Shown here: piece by piece, positions 1 to 7,771 of the stretch
Numbering within the stretch: the first letter of the stretch is position 1
Layout: each line of letters begins with the position of its first letter
NCBI GenBank assembly: GCA_040506775.1
Contig: JBEVWC010000027.1
Location: 1-64,000 of the forward strand
Direction: 5' to 3'
DNA from: Thiodiazotropha sp040506775
GTDB lineage: Bacteria > Pseudomonadota > Gammaproteobacteria > Chromatiales > Chromatiaceae
DNA length: 64,000 nucleotides
Program-made: the position numbers and the translations under genes
The notes under the pieces: model-generated
The model's database searches: none
Seen by the model: only the letters and a program-made list of their open reading frames with translations
What the model was told of the DNA's origin: nothing

Positions 1-568
1 CAAGGGTCAGTCGGTCCCGGTGTTCTGCAATACTCGGCTTCTTGATCTGTCCGACCGCAACCCGCTTGCGCTGTTCAATCTGCAAACGTCGCTTGGCCTG
101 TTCGAGCTGGAACGCCAGCGGCAACTCGAGATCGAAAACCGGTGCCGTGTAGCGGGCCGAATCCGGTGCGGCCTGCGCCCCATCCAGAAGCGGGAGGTCG
201 AACGCAACCGGTCGCCACACCAGCCGGTTACCCCCCACCGGATCGTCATCCGCAGGGTCGGGGGGAAACTTGTAGAAACCCCAGCGAGCCCCCAGGGCGC
301 ACTCGATCAATACCTTGTCACCATCCACCCGGCAATCGCTCTCACTGCACGAGGCGGCAGGGACCCAGGCTCGTGAATCCTGTTTCCAGGCGCTCATGTC
401 CCGTTGCGAGGGTTTCCCGTAACAGGCTTCCAGATCCCGCCAGGTGGCGATGAACTGCTGCCACTCCTGGCGGTAGAGCGGATTTCTGCGCAGGAACTCC
501 CAGGCCCATTGGTCGGCACTCAAGGTTCTGGTGAACGCATAGCGATCGGTATCTTTACAATCAGACAT
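1..568 (-). CDS. DUF6499/DUF2285-type protein, 5' part only
   Basis: An open frame runs leftwards from an ATG at 568 to the window edge without a stop (189 codons seen), so the C-terminus is missing. The N-terminus reads MSDCKDTDRYAFTRTLSADQ and continues with WAWEFLRRNPLYRQEW. This is the short helical domain of DUF6499 (transcriptional-regulator-like) proteins, which are usually followed by a DUF2285 domain and occur in integrative and conjugative elements. Later residues include a GGNRLVWRPVAFDLPLL stretch and a basic helical segment near the edge. The family assignment is by recognition of the N-terminal motif. A role in regulating a mobile element is inferred from family habit, not seen here. 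The frame is absent from simple ORF lists because it has no stop inside the window. Confidence 0.7.
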   Translation of the reverse strand, partial: MSDCKDTDRYAFTRTLSADQWAWEFLRRNPLYRQEWQQFIATWRDLEACYGKPSQRDMSAWKQDSRAWVPAASCSESDCRVDGDKVLIECALGARWGFYKFPPDPADDDPVGGNRLVWRPVAFDLPLLDGAQAAPDSARYTAPVFDLELPLAFQLEQAKRRLQIEQRKRVAVGQIKKPSIAEHRDRLTL

Positions 569-1086
569 AGTAAACAGCGCGGGTGACGGATTGAGTCATC
601 ATCCCAGAATCTCAGGGAGGATCAATGAGCCCGGGCTTATTGAGTGTAATTTCGATAACCCGGATGACATTGAATTACATGTTTACCCATGATTCCCAGC
701 CATAGAATACGTTGCCAGGAGCCGTTTTGAATGTTGGGGTTAGGGTGCTCGCTGCGCTCATCGGCATTGCTCCCCCTCTCCCCGACCCTCTCCAGGAACC
801 TCATCCAAGTTATTGATTATATGAATCTGCGGTTCCTCGGAAAAATTCAACAGTGGCATTCTGCATTGATCATCGAGCGATGGGTTGCAGGAGAATGCCT
901 GGAGCGTTTTGCATTCTACCGGATCCCGGGTTCCGCTTCGCTGCACCCGGGCTACTCGGGTGAGGCTCACTCCTCTTGAGATTCTCTCGATCCCACGCTC
1001 CGCGTGGGAATGAGGAAAAGTGACTCGCCCAGGAGGGCACAACCGGCGATATCGGGTAAGAGGAAAACAACGATGAGCGACCAGTC

Positions 1087-1171
1087 GTAGGTCGGGTTAG
1101 CTTAGCGTAACCCGACATGATCGGGAATCTCACCACTGCCTGTCGGGTTACGCTACGCTAACCCGACCTAC
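1087..1171. repeat. Inverted repeat, GTAGGTCGGGTTAGC family
   Basis: The left arm (1087-1117) begins GTAGGTCGGGTTAGC and the right arm (1141-1171) ends GCTAACCCGACCTAC. The two 31-base arms are almost perfectly complementary around a 23-base spacer. The same element recurs at 12905-12990, 13346-13430 and 62682-62766. It would fold into a strong hairpin in RNA or single-stranded DNA. Confidence 0.85.
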
Positions 1172-1275
1172 CCGCTGCTCCGATTGGCGGGGTATGTATT
1201 CCCACGCAATGCGCGGCAACGAGGGAAGCGAAGAGCGACCGTGAAGTCATGATTATGAATTCGCTGTGCTGCTTT

Positions 1276-1324
1276 CCCCTCTCCCTGGGCCTCTCCCGCA
1301 AGGGGAGAGGCCCAGGGAGAGGGG
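1276..1324. repeat. CCTCTCCC hairpin repeat
   Basis: Arms of about 22 bases (CCCCTCTCCCTGGGCC and its complement) flank a CGCAA loop. Related CTCTCCC/GGGAGAG hairpins occur near 8490, 8691, 12750, 13190, 38975, 62604 and 62806, all intergenic. It has no U-tract, so a classical terminator is unlikely. Confidence 0.75.
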
Positions 1325-1585
1325 GTATAGAATCCGTGAGCGCAGCGAACGTATCAACACAAAAACCGTCACTCACAACTCACTAACTTTTTCAAACCTC
1401 TACCCGATGCTCGAATCGAGTACCAGCATGGCAATCCGGTGAAACCAAGCGAAACATGTCGACTATGGATTAGAAAAACAAGTGTCAAATCTTTGGCAAT
1501 TTGAATTTTTCATTCCAAGCGCAGGAGAAAGTTAACCGTTTCGCCAAACAGTTAACACGCAAAATGTGACTCAACCAACATTTTT

Positions 1586-1613
1586 TTGACAGAACAAAAA
1601 GAGTTGCTATATT
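1586..1613 (+). promoter_or_regulatory. Sigma70-type promoter of the double-glycine peptide gene
   Basis: A perfect -35 box TTGACA (1586-1591) and a near-consensus -10 box TATATT (1608-1613) are separated by 16 bases in an AT-rich stretch. Transcription would start near 1620 and give a roughly 95-base leader before the ATG at 1714. This is one of the most consensus-like promoters visible in the window, which suggests strong expression of the peptide gene. Confidence 0.7.
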
Positions 1614-1713
1614 TGCCGAACGCTGTAGTTACGGCGTTGTGGATCCTGAGAAGGACTCCACATCCACAACATCATTGCCGGAACGCAATGACAATAAAGA
1701 AGGAGAAAAAATC

Positions 1714-1920
1714 ATGAGGATTTTAAATGAAATGGAACTCAAACTGGTCGAAGGCGGTTGCGATGATCCCGTAGTACCAGAAGAACCGGGTTGTACACCG
1801 GACCCCGTGTGTGATCCCACACCCGTTTGCGAACCCGAGCCGGTTTGCAAACCCAAACCTTCACATCACCACCATCACTTTCTCTCCTGCTTACGCATAC
1901 TGATACCCAAATGGTGTTAA
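1714..1920 (+). CDS. Double-glycine leader peptide, Cys/Pro/His-rich (putative bacteriocin or RiPP precursor)
   Basis: This is a 68-residue precursor preceded by a good ribosome site (AAGGAG at 1699-1704). The leader MRILNEMELKLVEGG ends in Gly14-Gly15. It has hydrophobic residues at -4, -7 and -12 and Glu at -8, the pattern cut by C39 peptidases. The 53-residue core has seven Cys (16, 27, 33, 39, 45, 59, 68). Cys27, 33, 39 and 45 are exactly six apart in a repeated C-x-P-x-P-V unit. Five consecutive His follow (51-55), then a hydrophobic/basic tail ending in Trp-Cys. The adaptor and C39 ABC exporter lie immediately downstream in the same direction, which supports secretion after leader removal. 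No modification enzyme is nearby. The activity is unknown; antimicrobial, metal-binding and signalling roles are all possible. I do not recognise the core as a described family. Confidence 0.8.
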   Translation: MRILNEMELKLVEGGCDDPVVPEEPGCTPDPVCDPTPVCEPEPVCKPKPSHHHHHFLSCLRILIPKWC

Positions 1921-1960
1921 ACCGTGATGCGATAAATCCGTCCTGAGTCGACGGGTTGGC

Positions 1961-1986
1961 CGGATTGGCTGGCAGCAGCCAATCCG
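1961..1986 (+). other. Stem-loop between peptide gene and exporter genes
   Basis: Ten perfectly paired bases (CGGATTGGCT at 1961-1970 with AGCCAATCCG at 1977-1986) enclose a six-base loop. No T-run follows, so full termination is unlikely. Its position 41 bases after the peptide stop and upstream of the exporter genes suits an mRNA stabiliser or partial attenuator giving more peptide than exporter; that role is inference. Confidence 0.55.
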
Positions 1987-2263
1987 TCTGGTAGGATTGC
2001 GACCCGTTTCTGCAGCCCTACAGACAATTGTTTACCCATAGCTGGAATCTCAAAGATGAGGGGTGCTCCACTGGGTAATCCAAATCACTTTATTAGCAGC
2101 AGGCTGTTGAAACACATTCAGGGTCGTACGAGACAAGACGAAGTTTTCCGCTAAAGCTCAATTTACTCGTCTAAATGAGCATTTTGGGGTGAATTACAAC
2201 GCGACAACGTACTGGCTGGTTTGTATTTCCACAAACTGTCTGAATGACAGGTATGACACAAGG

Positions 2264-3529
2264 ATGAATGCTCCCCTGTTCCGGCGTGAAGTCATTGATG
2301 CCCAGCAGCTCAATCGAAGCACCGGCGACATTCTACTCACCCAGTCTGTGCCCCTTTGGAGCATCACCCTGCTCGTCGTGGCGATCACGATGTCGGTGCT
2401 GCTTTTTATCTCTTTCGGCGAATTCACACGCAAGGAACGAGTGTTCGGATTGACCGTTCCCGGCCATGGCGCGATCCGCATGAACGCATTGCAAACCGGC
2501 ACCGTATCGGCCTGCCATGTGCACGAAGGAGCTCAGGTTGCCGCCGGTGACCTGCTGTTCGAGATTCGCCAGGAGACCTTCAGCGATCTGGGTGATACGC
2601 AAAAGCTGATTGAAGACAATCTCAGTCATCAAAGCGAAAAACTCACCGATGAGATCAGCAACCGATTGAAGCAGGCGCAACAGCAGGAAACGGGGCTGAA
2701 AGACAAAGCGCGACTCCTCCAACAGGAGGTCGCCTCGCTCAAAACCGAGATTGAACTGCAAACCCAGCATGTCGAAGCACTTGCGGCCATGCTGGAAAAG
2801 ATGCGCCCATTATTCGAGGATCGCATCATTCCGGAAATACAGTATCAGCAACAGATCAGCGACCACCTCATACAGCAGGCACGGCTTGAATCCCTGAACC
2901 GGGATAAACTCAATCTGGAATCCCGCCTACTCGAAATCCGCAACGAATTCGACAGCGTACACCTGCGTGCCGAAGCGGACCGCTCGGCGCTGGAACGCAC
3001 CCTGCTCTCCACCCAGCAGCAGAGTCTGGTGCAGCGCGGATCCCATCTCAGCTATGTGCGCGCACCGGTGGCGGGGACAGTGAGCAATATCCTGGTGGAT
3101 GTTGGCCGCCAGATCGAGACCGGGAGTCCATTGGCGACCCTACTGCCGCAAGGCGTCAGTCTCGATGTCCAGGTCTTCGTACCCAGTAACGCAATCGGCT
3201 TTCTCGAACCCGGTCAGCAGGTCAAGCTGCGCTACGATGCCTTTCCCTATCAGAAGTTCGGTGTCTACGGCGGTGAACTCACTGAACTGACCCATATCGA
3301 TGTGCCGATGAAAACGTTGCAGGAGCGCTTTCCCCATCTCCTCGACCGATACCAGTGCATGACCTTTTTTCGCGCCACGGTCCACCCGGATGCCCAGGCG
3401 ATCGAAGCCTATGGCAAACCCATCCCCTTGCGCGCCGGCCTGACCCTAGAGGCGGACATCCATATGGACAGAAAACGCCTGATCGAGTGGGTATTCGATC
3501 CGCTGCTGGCCCTGAGCGGGAGAATCTGA
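2264..3529 (+). CDS. HlyD-family periplasmic adaptor for peptide export
   Basis: This 421-residue membrane fusion protein links an inner-membrane ABC exporter to a TolC-type outer-membrane channel. The start MNAPLFRREV at 2264 is preferred over an upstream in-frame ATG because adaptors of this CvaA-like group begin with a short cytoplasmic tail. That tail is followed by one membrane helix (about 31-52), a lipoyl half-motif, a long heptad-rich coiled coil (about 115-260, many Gln/Glu/Leu), the second lipoyl half with RAPVAGTVSN (about 266-275) and a beta-barrel region. It lies 33 bases upstream of the C39 ABC exporter and after the double-glycine peptide, so it very probably serves that peptide. 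No TolC gene is present in the window. Confidence 0.88.
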   Translation: MNAPLFRREVIDAQQLNRSTGDILLTQSVPLWSITLLVVAITMSVLLFISFGEFTRKERVFGLTVPGHGAIRMNALQTGTVSACHVHEGAQVAAGDLLFEIRQETFSDLGDTQKLIEDNLSHQSEKLTDEISNRLKQAQQQETGLKDKARLLQQEVASLKTEIELQTQHVEALAAMLEKMRPLFEDRIIPEIQYQQQISDHLIQQARLESLNRDKLNLESRLLEIRNEFDSVHLRAEADRSALERTLLSTQQQSLVQRGSHLSYVRAPVAGTVSNILVDVGRQIETGSPLATLLPQGVSLDVQVFVPSNAIGFLEPGQQVKLRYDAFPYQKFGVYGGELTELTHIDVPMKTLQERFPHLLDRYQCMTFFRATVHPDAQAIEAYGKPIPLRAGLTLEADIHMDRKRLIEWVFDPLLALSGRI

Positions 3530-3562
3530 TGCGCACCCCCTCAATCGGCGGAGTAGTCTTCC

Positions 3563-5722
3563 ATGGATCTGTTTGATCGTTTGAATCTGGGCCAGCGGCA
3601 GCCGGTTCCCATGATCCTGCAGACCGAAGCGGCGGAGTGCGGTCTCGCCTGTCTCGCCATGTGCGCGGCGCCCTTCGGATATCAAACCGACCTGCGCGCA
3701 CTGCGCAGCCGCTTCTCCCTTTCACTGAAAGGGATGAACCTCAAGGGACTGATCGACATCGCCGCGGCCATCGGTCTGGCCGGACGCCCACTGCGCCTGG
3801 AGCTCAACGAACTCCGCCAACTTAGCCTGCCCTGTATCCTACACTGGGATCTGCGCCACTTTGTGGTGCTGACCCGTATCGACGGAGACAAAGCGGTCAT
3901 TCACGACCCTTCGATCGGCAAACGCAAACTCTCCCTAGAGGAACTGGGACAATCCTTTACCGGGGTCGCCCTAGAGCTTACACCCGGCGCTGAGTTCACG
4001 CCCCGCCAGGAGAAGACCCGGGTACGGCTTCGCGATCTGATGGGACGCATCAGCGGACTGCGCCGCTCTCTGGGACAGATCCTGCTGGTCTCCCTGGCGA
4101 TCGAACTGGTCGCGGTGATCCTGCCCTGGCTGAATCAATGGATCATCGACGACGTGGTGGTCACCGGCGACCGCAGCCTGCTCCTGGTTCTGGTCAGCGG
4201 CATGTTCATGCTGGCCCTGTTTCAACTCACGATCACCGCCTTGCGCGCCTGGCTGCTGATGGCAATGGGTACGCGCATGAACCTGCAATGGTCTACAAAC
4301 GTGTTCTCCCATCTGCTGCGCCTGCCCATCGCCTATTTCGAAAAACGCAATCTGGGCGACGTGCTGTCCCGATTCGGTGCAGTGGATCAGATCCGTCAGG
4401 TCATTACCAACGGCTTCATCGAGACGGTGGTGGACAGCATCATGGCGATCGTCGCCCTCGCGGTGATGATGATGTACAGCGTAAAACTCACACTGGTGGT
4501 GCTTTCCGCCACCTTGCTCTACGTCCTGTTACGAACCTACCTCTACCGCACCTATCGGCTGCGCAGCGAAGAGGAGATCGTGCGCAGCGCCCGACTCAAC
4601 AGCATGACTCTGGAAAGTATTCGCGGTGTGCAAAGCATCAAACTCTTCAACTTCGAAAACGCCCGGGTGTCGTCCTGGCTCAACCAGCAGGTGGATGTGT
4701 TCAATGCCCGCATCGCCCTGCAGAAACTGGACATCGGCTTCCGCCTGGGACAGGGACTGACCGTCGCACTGGAAAACGCCCTGGTGATCTGGCTCGCCGC
4801 CACCCTGATCATGGATCGGGAATTCACGATCGGCATGCTGTTCGCCTACCTGGGATACAAAGAACAGTTCATTTCGAAAATGACCGCCTTCGTCGATCGT
4901 GTCGTGAGTTTTCGCTTATTGACCATACAGACCGAACGCCTGAGCGATATCGTGTTTCATCCCGCCGACAACCCCCAGACCGGGGTGTCGCTGATGCCAT
5001 CGCCGGAAGGACATCGCATCGAATTCCGCGACGTCTGGTTCCGTTACGCCGACGGCGAACCCTGGGTGCTCAGCGGATTCGATCTGTGTATCGAACCGGG
5101 GGATTCAGTAGTGATTCTCGGACCCTCAGGCGGCGGTAAAACCACCCTAATCAAACTACTGCTGGGACTGCTGACACCGAATCAGGGTGAGGTACGGGTT
5201 GACGGTCTGAATCTTCGCCAACTCGACCTGACCCAGTACCGGTCCCGCATCGGCACGGTGATGCAGGACGATCAGCTGTTTGCCGGATCGATCCTGGAAA
5301 ACGTCGCCTTTTTCGATCCCAACCTGGACGTAGAGCGGGTGATTGACTGCCTCAAACAGGCAGCCCTCTACGAAGAGGTTCAGAGCATGCCCATGGGCAT
5401 GCAGACGCTGGTCGGCGACATGGGCACCACGCTTTCAGGAGGTCAGAAACAACGGCTACTGGTCGCCCGGGCACTGTATAAGCGCCCCGAGATCCTGATT
5501 CTCGATGAAGCCACCAGCCATCTCGACAAGATGAACCAGGCCCTGGTGCATCAGGCGCTACGCAACATGGGACGCACCCACATCTCGATCACCCACAGGG
5601 AAGAGTTGCTGGAAGCTGATGATCGCGTCTTTGACCTGCGGGATGGGAAACTTGTGCCTCATGCATATGCAAAGGGTCCTCTTTCCATTGCCAGGGACGA
5701 TGCGTCAAACCTGGAGGAATAG
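3563..5722 (+). CDS. Peptidase-containing ABC transporter (C39 bacteriocin exporter)
   Basis: This 719-residue PCAT cleaves double-glycine leaders and exports the product. The N-terminal C39 peptidase domain (about 15-140) has an oxyanion Gln20, catalytic Cys26 (in ECGLACLAM), His99 (in LRHFVVL) and Asp115 (in IHDP), so it should be active. Six membrane helices follow (about 165-450). The ATPase has Walker A GPSGGGKTT (about 520), signature LSGGQKQR (about 624) and Walker B ILILDEATS (about 644). The length and domain order are normal for the CvaB/LagD/NHLM group. The upstream adaptor and precursor give a complete inner-membrane export unit. The substrate is assumed to be the 1714-1920 peptide because it is the only GG-leader gene nearby. 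Confidence 0.92.
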   Translation: MDLFDRLNLGQRQPVPMILQTEAAECGLACLAMCAAPFGYQTDLRALRSRFSLSLKGMNLKGLIDIAAAIGLAGRPLRLELNELRQLSLPCILHWDLRHFVVLTRIDGDKAVIHDPSIGKRKLSLEELGQSFTGVALELTPGAEFTPRQEKTRVRLRDLMGRISGLRRSLGQILLVSLAIELVAVILPWLNQWIIDDVVVTGDRSLLLVLVSGMFMLALFQLTITALRAWLLMAMGTRMNLQWSTNVFSHLLRLPIAYFEKRNLGDVLSRFGAVDQIRQVITNGFIETVVDSIMAIVALAVMMMYSVKLTLVVLSATLLYVLLRTYLYRTYRLRSEEEIVRSARLNSMTLESIRGVQSIKLFNFENARVSSWLNQQVDVFNARIALQKLDIGFRLGQGLTVALENALVIWLAATLIMDREFTIGMLFAYLGYKEQFISKMTAFVDRVVSFRLLTIQTERLSDIVFHPADNPQTGVSLMPSPEGHRIEFRDVWFRYADGEPWVLSGFDLCIEPGDSVVILGPSGGGKTTLIKLLLGLLTPNQGEVRVDGLNLRQLDLTQYRSRIGTVMQDDQLFAGSILENVAFFDPNLDVERVIDCLKQAALYEEVQSMPMGMQTLVGDMGTTLSGGQKQRLLVARALYKRPEILILDEATSHLDKMNQALVHQALRNMGRTHISITHREELLEADDRVFDLRDGKLVPHAYAKGPLSIARDDASNLEE

Positions 5723-5843
5723 CCTTCTTCGTTGTCACTATATTGCTACACAACGCACTATTGAAATCTCACCCAGACGGCTAGATCCCTCCTCATGCGC
5801 AGAAAGATAGAGAAGTGTAACGTAACAGGTTGGACTATGGCCC

Positions 5844-6039
5844 GTGATCCAGAGTTTCAATCACAAGGGTCTCGAGCGCTTCTTCAAAACCGGGGAAGAA
5901 ATCCGCAAACCAAGCGATACACGTAAATCGGCTTCGGCTGATTCTGAGCCGGTTGAATGCGTCAACCTCACCGGCAGATATGGATCTCCCCGGTTTGTAT
6001 TTGCATCAACTCACGGGAGACCGAAAGGAAACGGGGTAG
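5844..6039 (+). pseudogene. higB: Decayed higB (RelE-type toxin) with frameshift
   Basis: A GTG-started frame reads MIQSFNHKGLERFFKTG, the typical N-terminus of HigB/RelE plasmid-maintenance toxins. The homologous sequence then continues in the next frame (KKSANQAIHVNRLRLILSR, then a PADMDLPGLYLHQLTGDRK stretch). This implies one extra base in the GGGG run at 5892-5895. A TAG at 6037 removes the conserved C-terminal W-x-V-x-x-G-N-W-R strand region. No higA antitoxin follows. The gene is therefore broken twice, by frameshift and truncation. It abuts vapC on the opposite strand, which marks the area as a toxin-antitoxin accumulation site. The call rests on motif recognition in two frames. Confidence 0.7.
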
Positions 6040-6055
6040 AACCCTTATGTGTATC

Positions 6056-6445
6056 TCAGGCTTCAGCTAAACCGAGATGTTTGACGAAAGGTTTGAAGTC
6101 TTTATCTGAAAATAGAAGAGGGAGTTTCTGCTCTATGCAAAATGTCGCGATAATTACATCTACAGTCTTACGTATGGTAATGCCCTTTTTGCGTAACGCT
6201 CTAAAGTTCTCAGCACTCTTTATAGCCATTTGCGTACCGAGCATATCGAAAATAGTCACGTCATCAAAAACTCTGCGTGCTGCCTTGTAGTCTTTGTCAT
6301 GCCTAAAGCCCTGAAGCACCTCAGTCAGAATTAAATCACCAATGGCTACGGGCTTTATTCCAAGAGTGCGGTCGAGTTTCTCTGCCTGGGAGGTGTCGGC
6401 TCCGCAGAAATAATCAATCCATACGCTGGAGTCCACTACGATCAT
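6056..6445 (-). CDS. vapC: VapC-type PIN-domain ribonuclease toxin
   Basis: This 129-residue PIN-domain protein has the acidic metal-binding residues in their usual places: Asp5 in MIVVDSSVWIDYF, the Glu of LTEVLQGF, the Asp of RKTVDVIIATFC and the Asp of LFSDKDF. VapC toxins are Mg-dependent endoribonucleases, often cutting initiator tRNA or rRNA, and are held inactive by VapB. The gene overlaps vapB by 4 bases (ATGA), the standard translational coupling of such pairs. Base composition is clearly lower in GC than the surrounding metabolic genes, consistent with horizontal transfer. The target RNA cannot be told from sequence. Confidence 0.9.
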   Translation of the reverse strand: MIVVDSSVWIDYFCGADTSQAEKLDRTLGIKPVAIGDLILTEVLQGFRHDKDYKAARRVFDDVTIFDMLGTQMAIKSAENFRALRKKGITIRKTVDVIIATFCIEQKLPLLFSDKDFKPFVKHLGLAEA

Positions 6446-6636
6446 GAGTTGGTTCTCATATCATCAAGGTCTCCGGTCCATAGTAATTTACCACGAAGCT
6501 TCTTTATGTTTTCCTGTTTTTTTAGTCTAATCAATGTTTTAAGTCCAAGCTCAACCGCATCTTTCTTTGTCTTCAAGCCAGTGGCTCTCAAAACGTCATT
6601 CATTAATTTGTCGTCTATCTCAATATTGGTTCGCAT
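6442..6636 (-). CDS. vapB: VapB-type antitoxin
   Basis: This 64-residue antitoxin starts MRTNIEIDDKLMNDVLRATG, a ribbon-helix-helix-type (DUF2191-like) N-terminus, followed by the KTKKDAVELGLKTLIRLKKQ helix and a C-terminal toxin-binding tail. The ATG at 6636 is chosen over an upstream in-frame start because the family begins with MRTxIxIDD. It overlaps the vapC start by 4 bases. By family habit it binds and neutralises VapC and represses its own promoter, which should lie in the AT-rich bases just above 6636. Confidence 0.88.
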   Translation of the reverse strand: MRTNIEIDDKLMNDVLRATGLKTKKDAVELGLKTLIRLKKQENIKKLRGKLLWTGDLDDMRTNS

Positions 6637-7107
6637 ATCTAGGCTCGCTATGTATAATCTAAGAATGTGTACTATCAATCTATCACATACACATAACAAG
6701 TCAAACAAGCGGCGCGATAGTTCCTACGGTTTAGTGGACACCCTGAACTAACCAGGCTACAGACTCAAAACTTGAAGCTCGCGCCTCTTCACCCTCCTGT
6801 CTGTCACGAGCGAGAAGCGCAGCAAAAACCGATCAGCGGGCCTGGCTGTTTGAGCGCAGCGAGTTCCAGGCCCGCCGGTTTTTGTGAGCATCTCAGCGGT
6901 CCCCGCAGGGGCGGGACGGTCGGGCGCCGTTTCTTTTGGCGAAAAAGAAAAGTGACTCGCCCAGGAGGGCGAAACCGGCGATTGCCGACAGTAAGCAATT
7001 ACGACGGGCAGCGCTACATCCCACACTCTGGGTATGCATTCCCACGCAGAGCGTGGGAACGAGAAATCCCGGGTGCGTAGCGGACTCGTTAACTCAAAAC
7101 CAAAAAC
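6637..7107. other. Gene-free stretch with repeats
   Basis: No gene is seen. After the vapBC promoter region it contains a GC-rich segment, a 24-base sequence (6947-6970) also present at 1015-1038 in the same orientation, a TTCCCACGCAGAGCGTGGGAA palindrome region (7038-7060) and a short ACTCAAAA-type A-rich repeat (7091-7110) running up to the end of ureG. Short open frames here only translate these repeats. Confidence 0.65.
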
Positions 7108-7758
7108 TCAACATTCCAAACTGTCAGTTTCCGGATTAGGCGATTTATCCAACAACATGCCTTCGTGTTCGATAAACCGGACGATCTCTTCCAGCCCCTG
7201 TCCGGTTTTCATGTTTGAAAACACGAACGGCTTGTCCGGTCGCATGCGTTGCGTATCGGCTTCCATCACTTCGAGAGAGGCCCCGACATAAGGGGCCAGG
7301 TCGATCTTGTTGATCACCAGCAGGTCGGAGCGAGTGATGCCCGGCCCGCCCTTGCGGGGCATCTTCTCCCCCTCGGCCACGTCCAATACATAGATGGTCA
7401 GGTCCGCCAGTTCGGGGCTGAAGGTGGCGCTGAGGTTGTCGCCGCCGCTTTCGATGAACACCAGGTCGAGGTTTGGAAACCGGCCGATCAGGTCCTCCAC
7501 CGCCGCCAGGTTCATGGAGGCGTCTTCGCGGATCGCGGTGTGGGGGCAGCCGCCGGTTTCCACGCCGATGATGCGTTCGGCTTCCAGAGCCTGGCTGTGG
7601 ATGAGGAACCGGGCGTCTTCCTGGGTGTAGATGTCGTTGGTGACCACGGCCAGTTGGTAACGCTCGCGCATGGCTTTGCACAGGGCGTCCAGCAGGGCGG
7701 TCTTGCCGGAGCCGACGGGTCCGCCGACGCCCACTCTGAGGGGATTGTCACTGCTCAT
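7108..7758 (-). CDS. ureG: Urease accessory GTPase UreG
   Basis: This 216-residue SIMIBI-class GTPase couples GTP hydrolysis to nickel delivery into apo-urease, with UreF, UreD and UreE. It has the P-loop GGPVGSGKT (12-20), the nickel-binding Cys71-Pro72-His73 motif in ETGGCPHTAIRED, the SGGDNL switch segment and the NKIDLAP guanine-specificity motif. Length is about normal for UreG. It is the last urease gene of the leftward cluster and starts 13 bases after the ureF stop. All catalytic motifs are intact. The last 15 or so residues (DKSPNPETDSLEC) are poorly conserved in the family. Confidence 0.97.
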   Translation of the reverse strand: MSSDNPLRVGVGGPVGSGKTALLDALCKAMRERYQLAVVTNDIYTQEDARFLIHSQALEAERIIGVETGGCPHTAIREDASMNLAAVEDLIGRFPNLDLVFIESGGDNLSATFSPELADLTIYVLDVAEGEKMPRKGGPGITRSDLLVINKIDLAPYVGASLEVMEADTQRMRPDKPFVFSNMKTGQGLEEIVRFIEHEGMLLDKSPNPETDSLEC

Positions 7759-7771
7759 ATATAAAACTCGT

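Larger units (their letters stand above)
569..1585. other. Gene-free stretch rich in palindromic repeats
   Basis: No credible gene lies in this kilobase; the short open frames are read-throughs of repeats. It holds a CCCGGGTTCCGC-type hairpin arm (921-955), a TTCCCACGC palindrome (991-1010), a 24-base sequence repeated at 6947 (1015-1038), a long inverted repeat (1087-1171), a decayed TTCCCACGC copy (1199-1220) and a CCTCTCCC hairpin (1276-1324). From about 1380 on the sequence becomes AT-rich and leads into the promoter at 1586. Confidence 0.7.

Noticed and set aside
1276..1324. Intrinsic terminator
   Set aside because: The stem is strong but has no T-run on either side and is one of many dispersed copies.
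2090..2180. Insertion-sequence end (GCAGGCTGTTGAAA)
   Set aside because: It resembles ends of small transposons, but no partner inverted repeat or transposase is visible.
4138..5139. 333-codon frame inside the ABC exporter
   Set aside because: Out-of-frame, Arg/Pro-rich shadow of the transporter gene.
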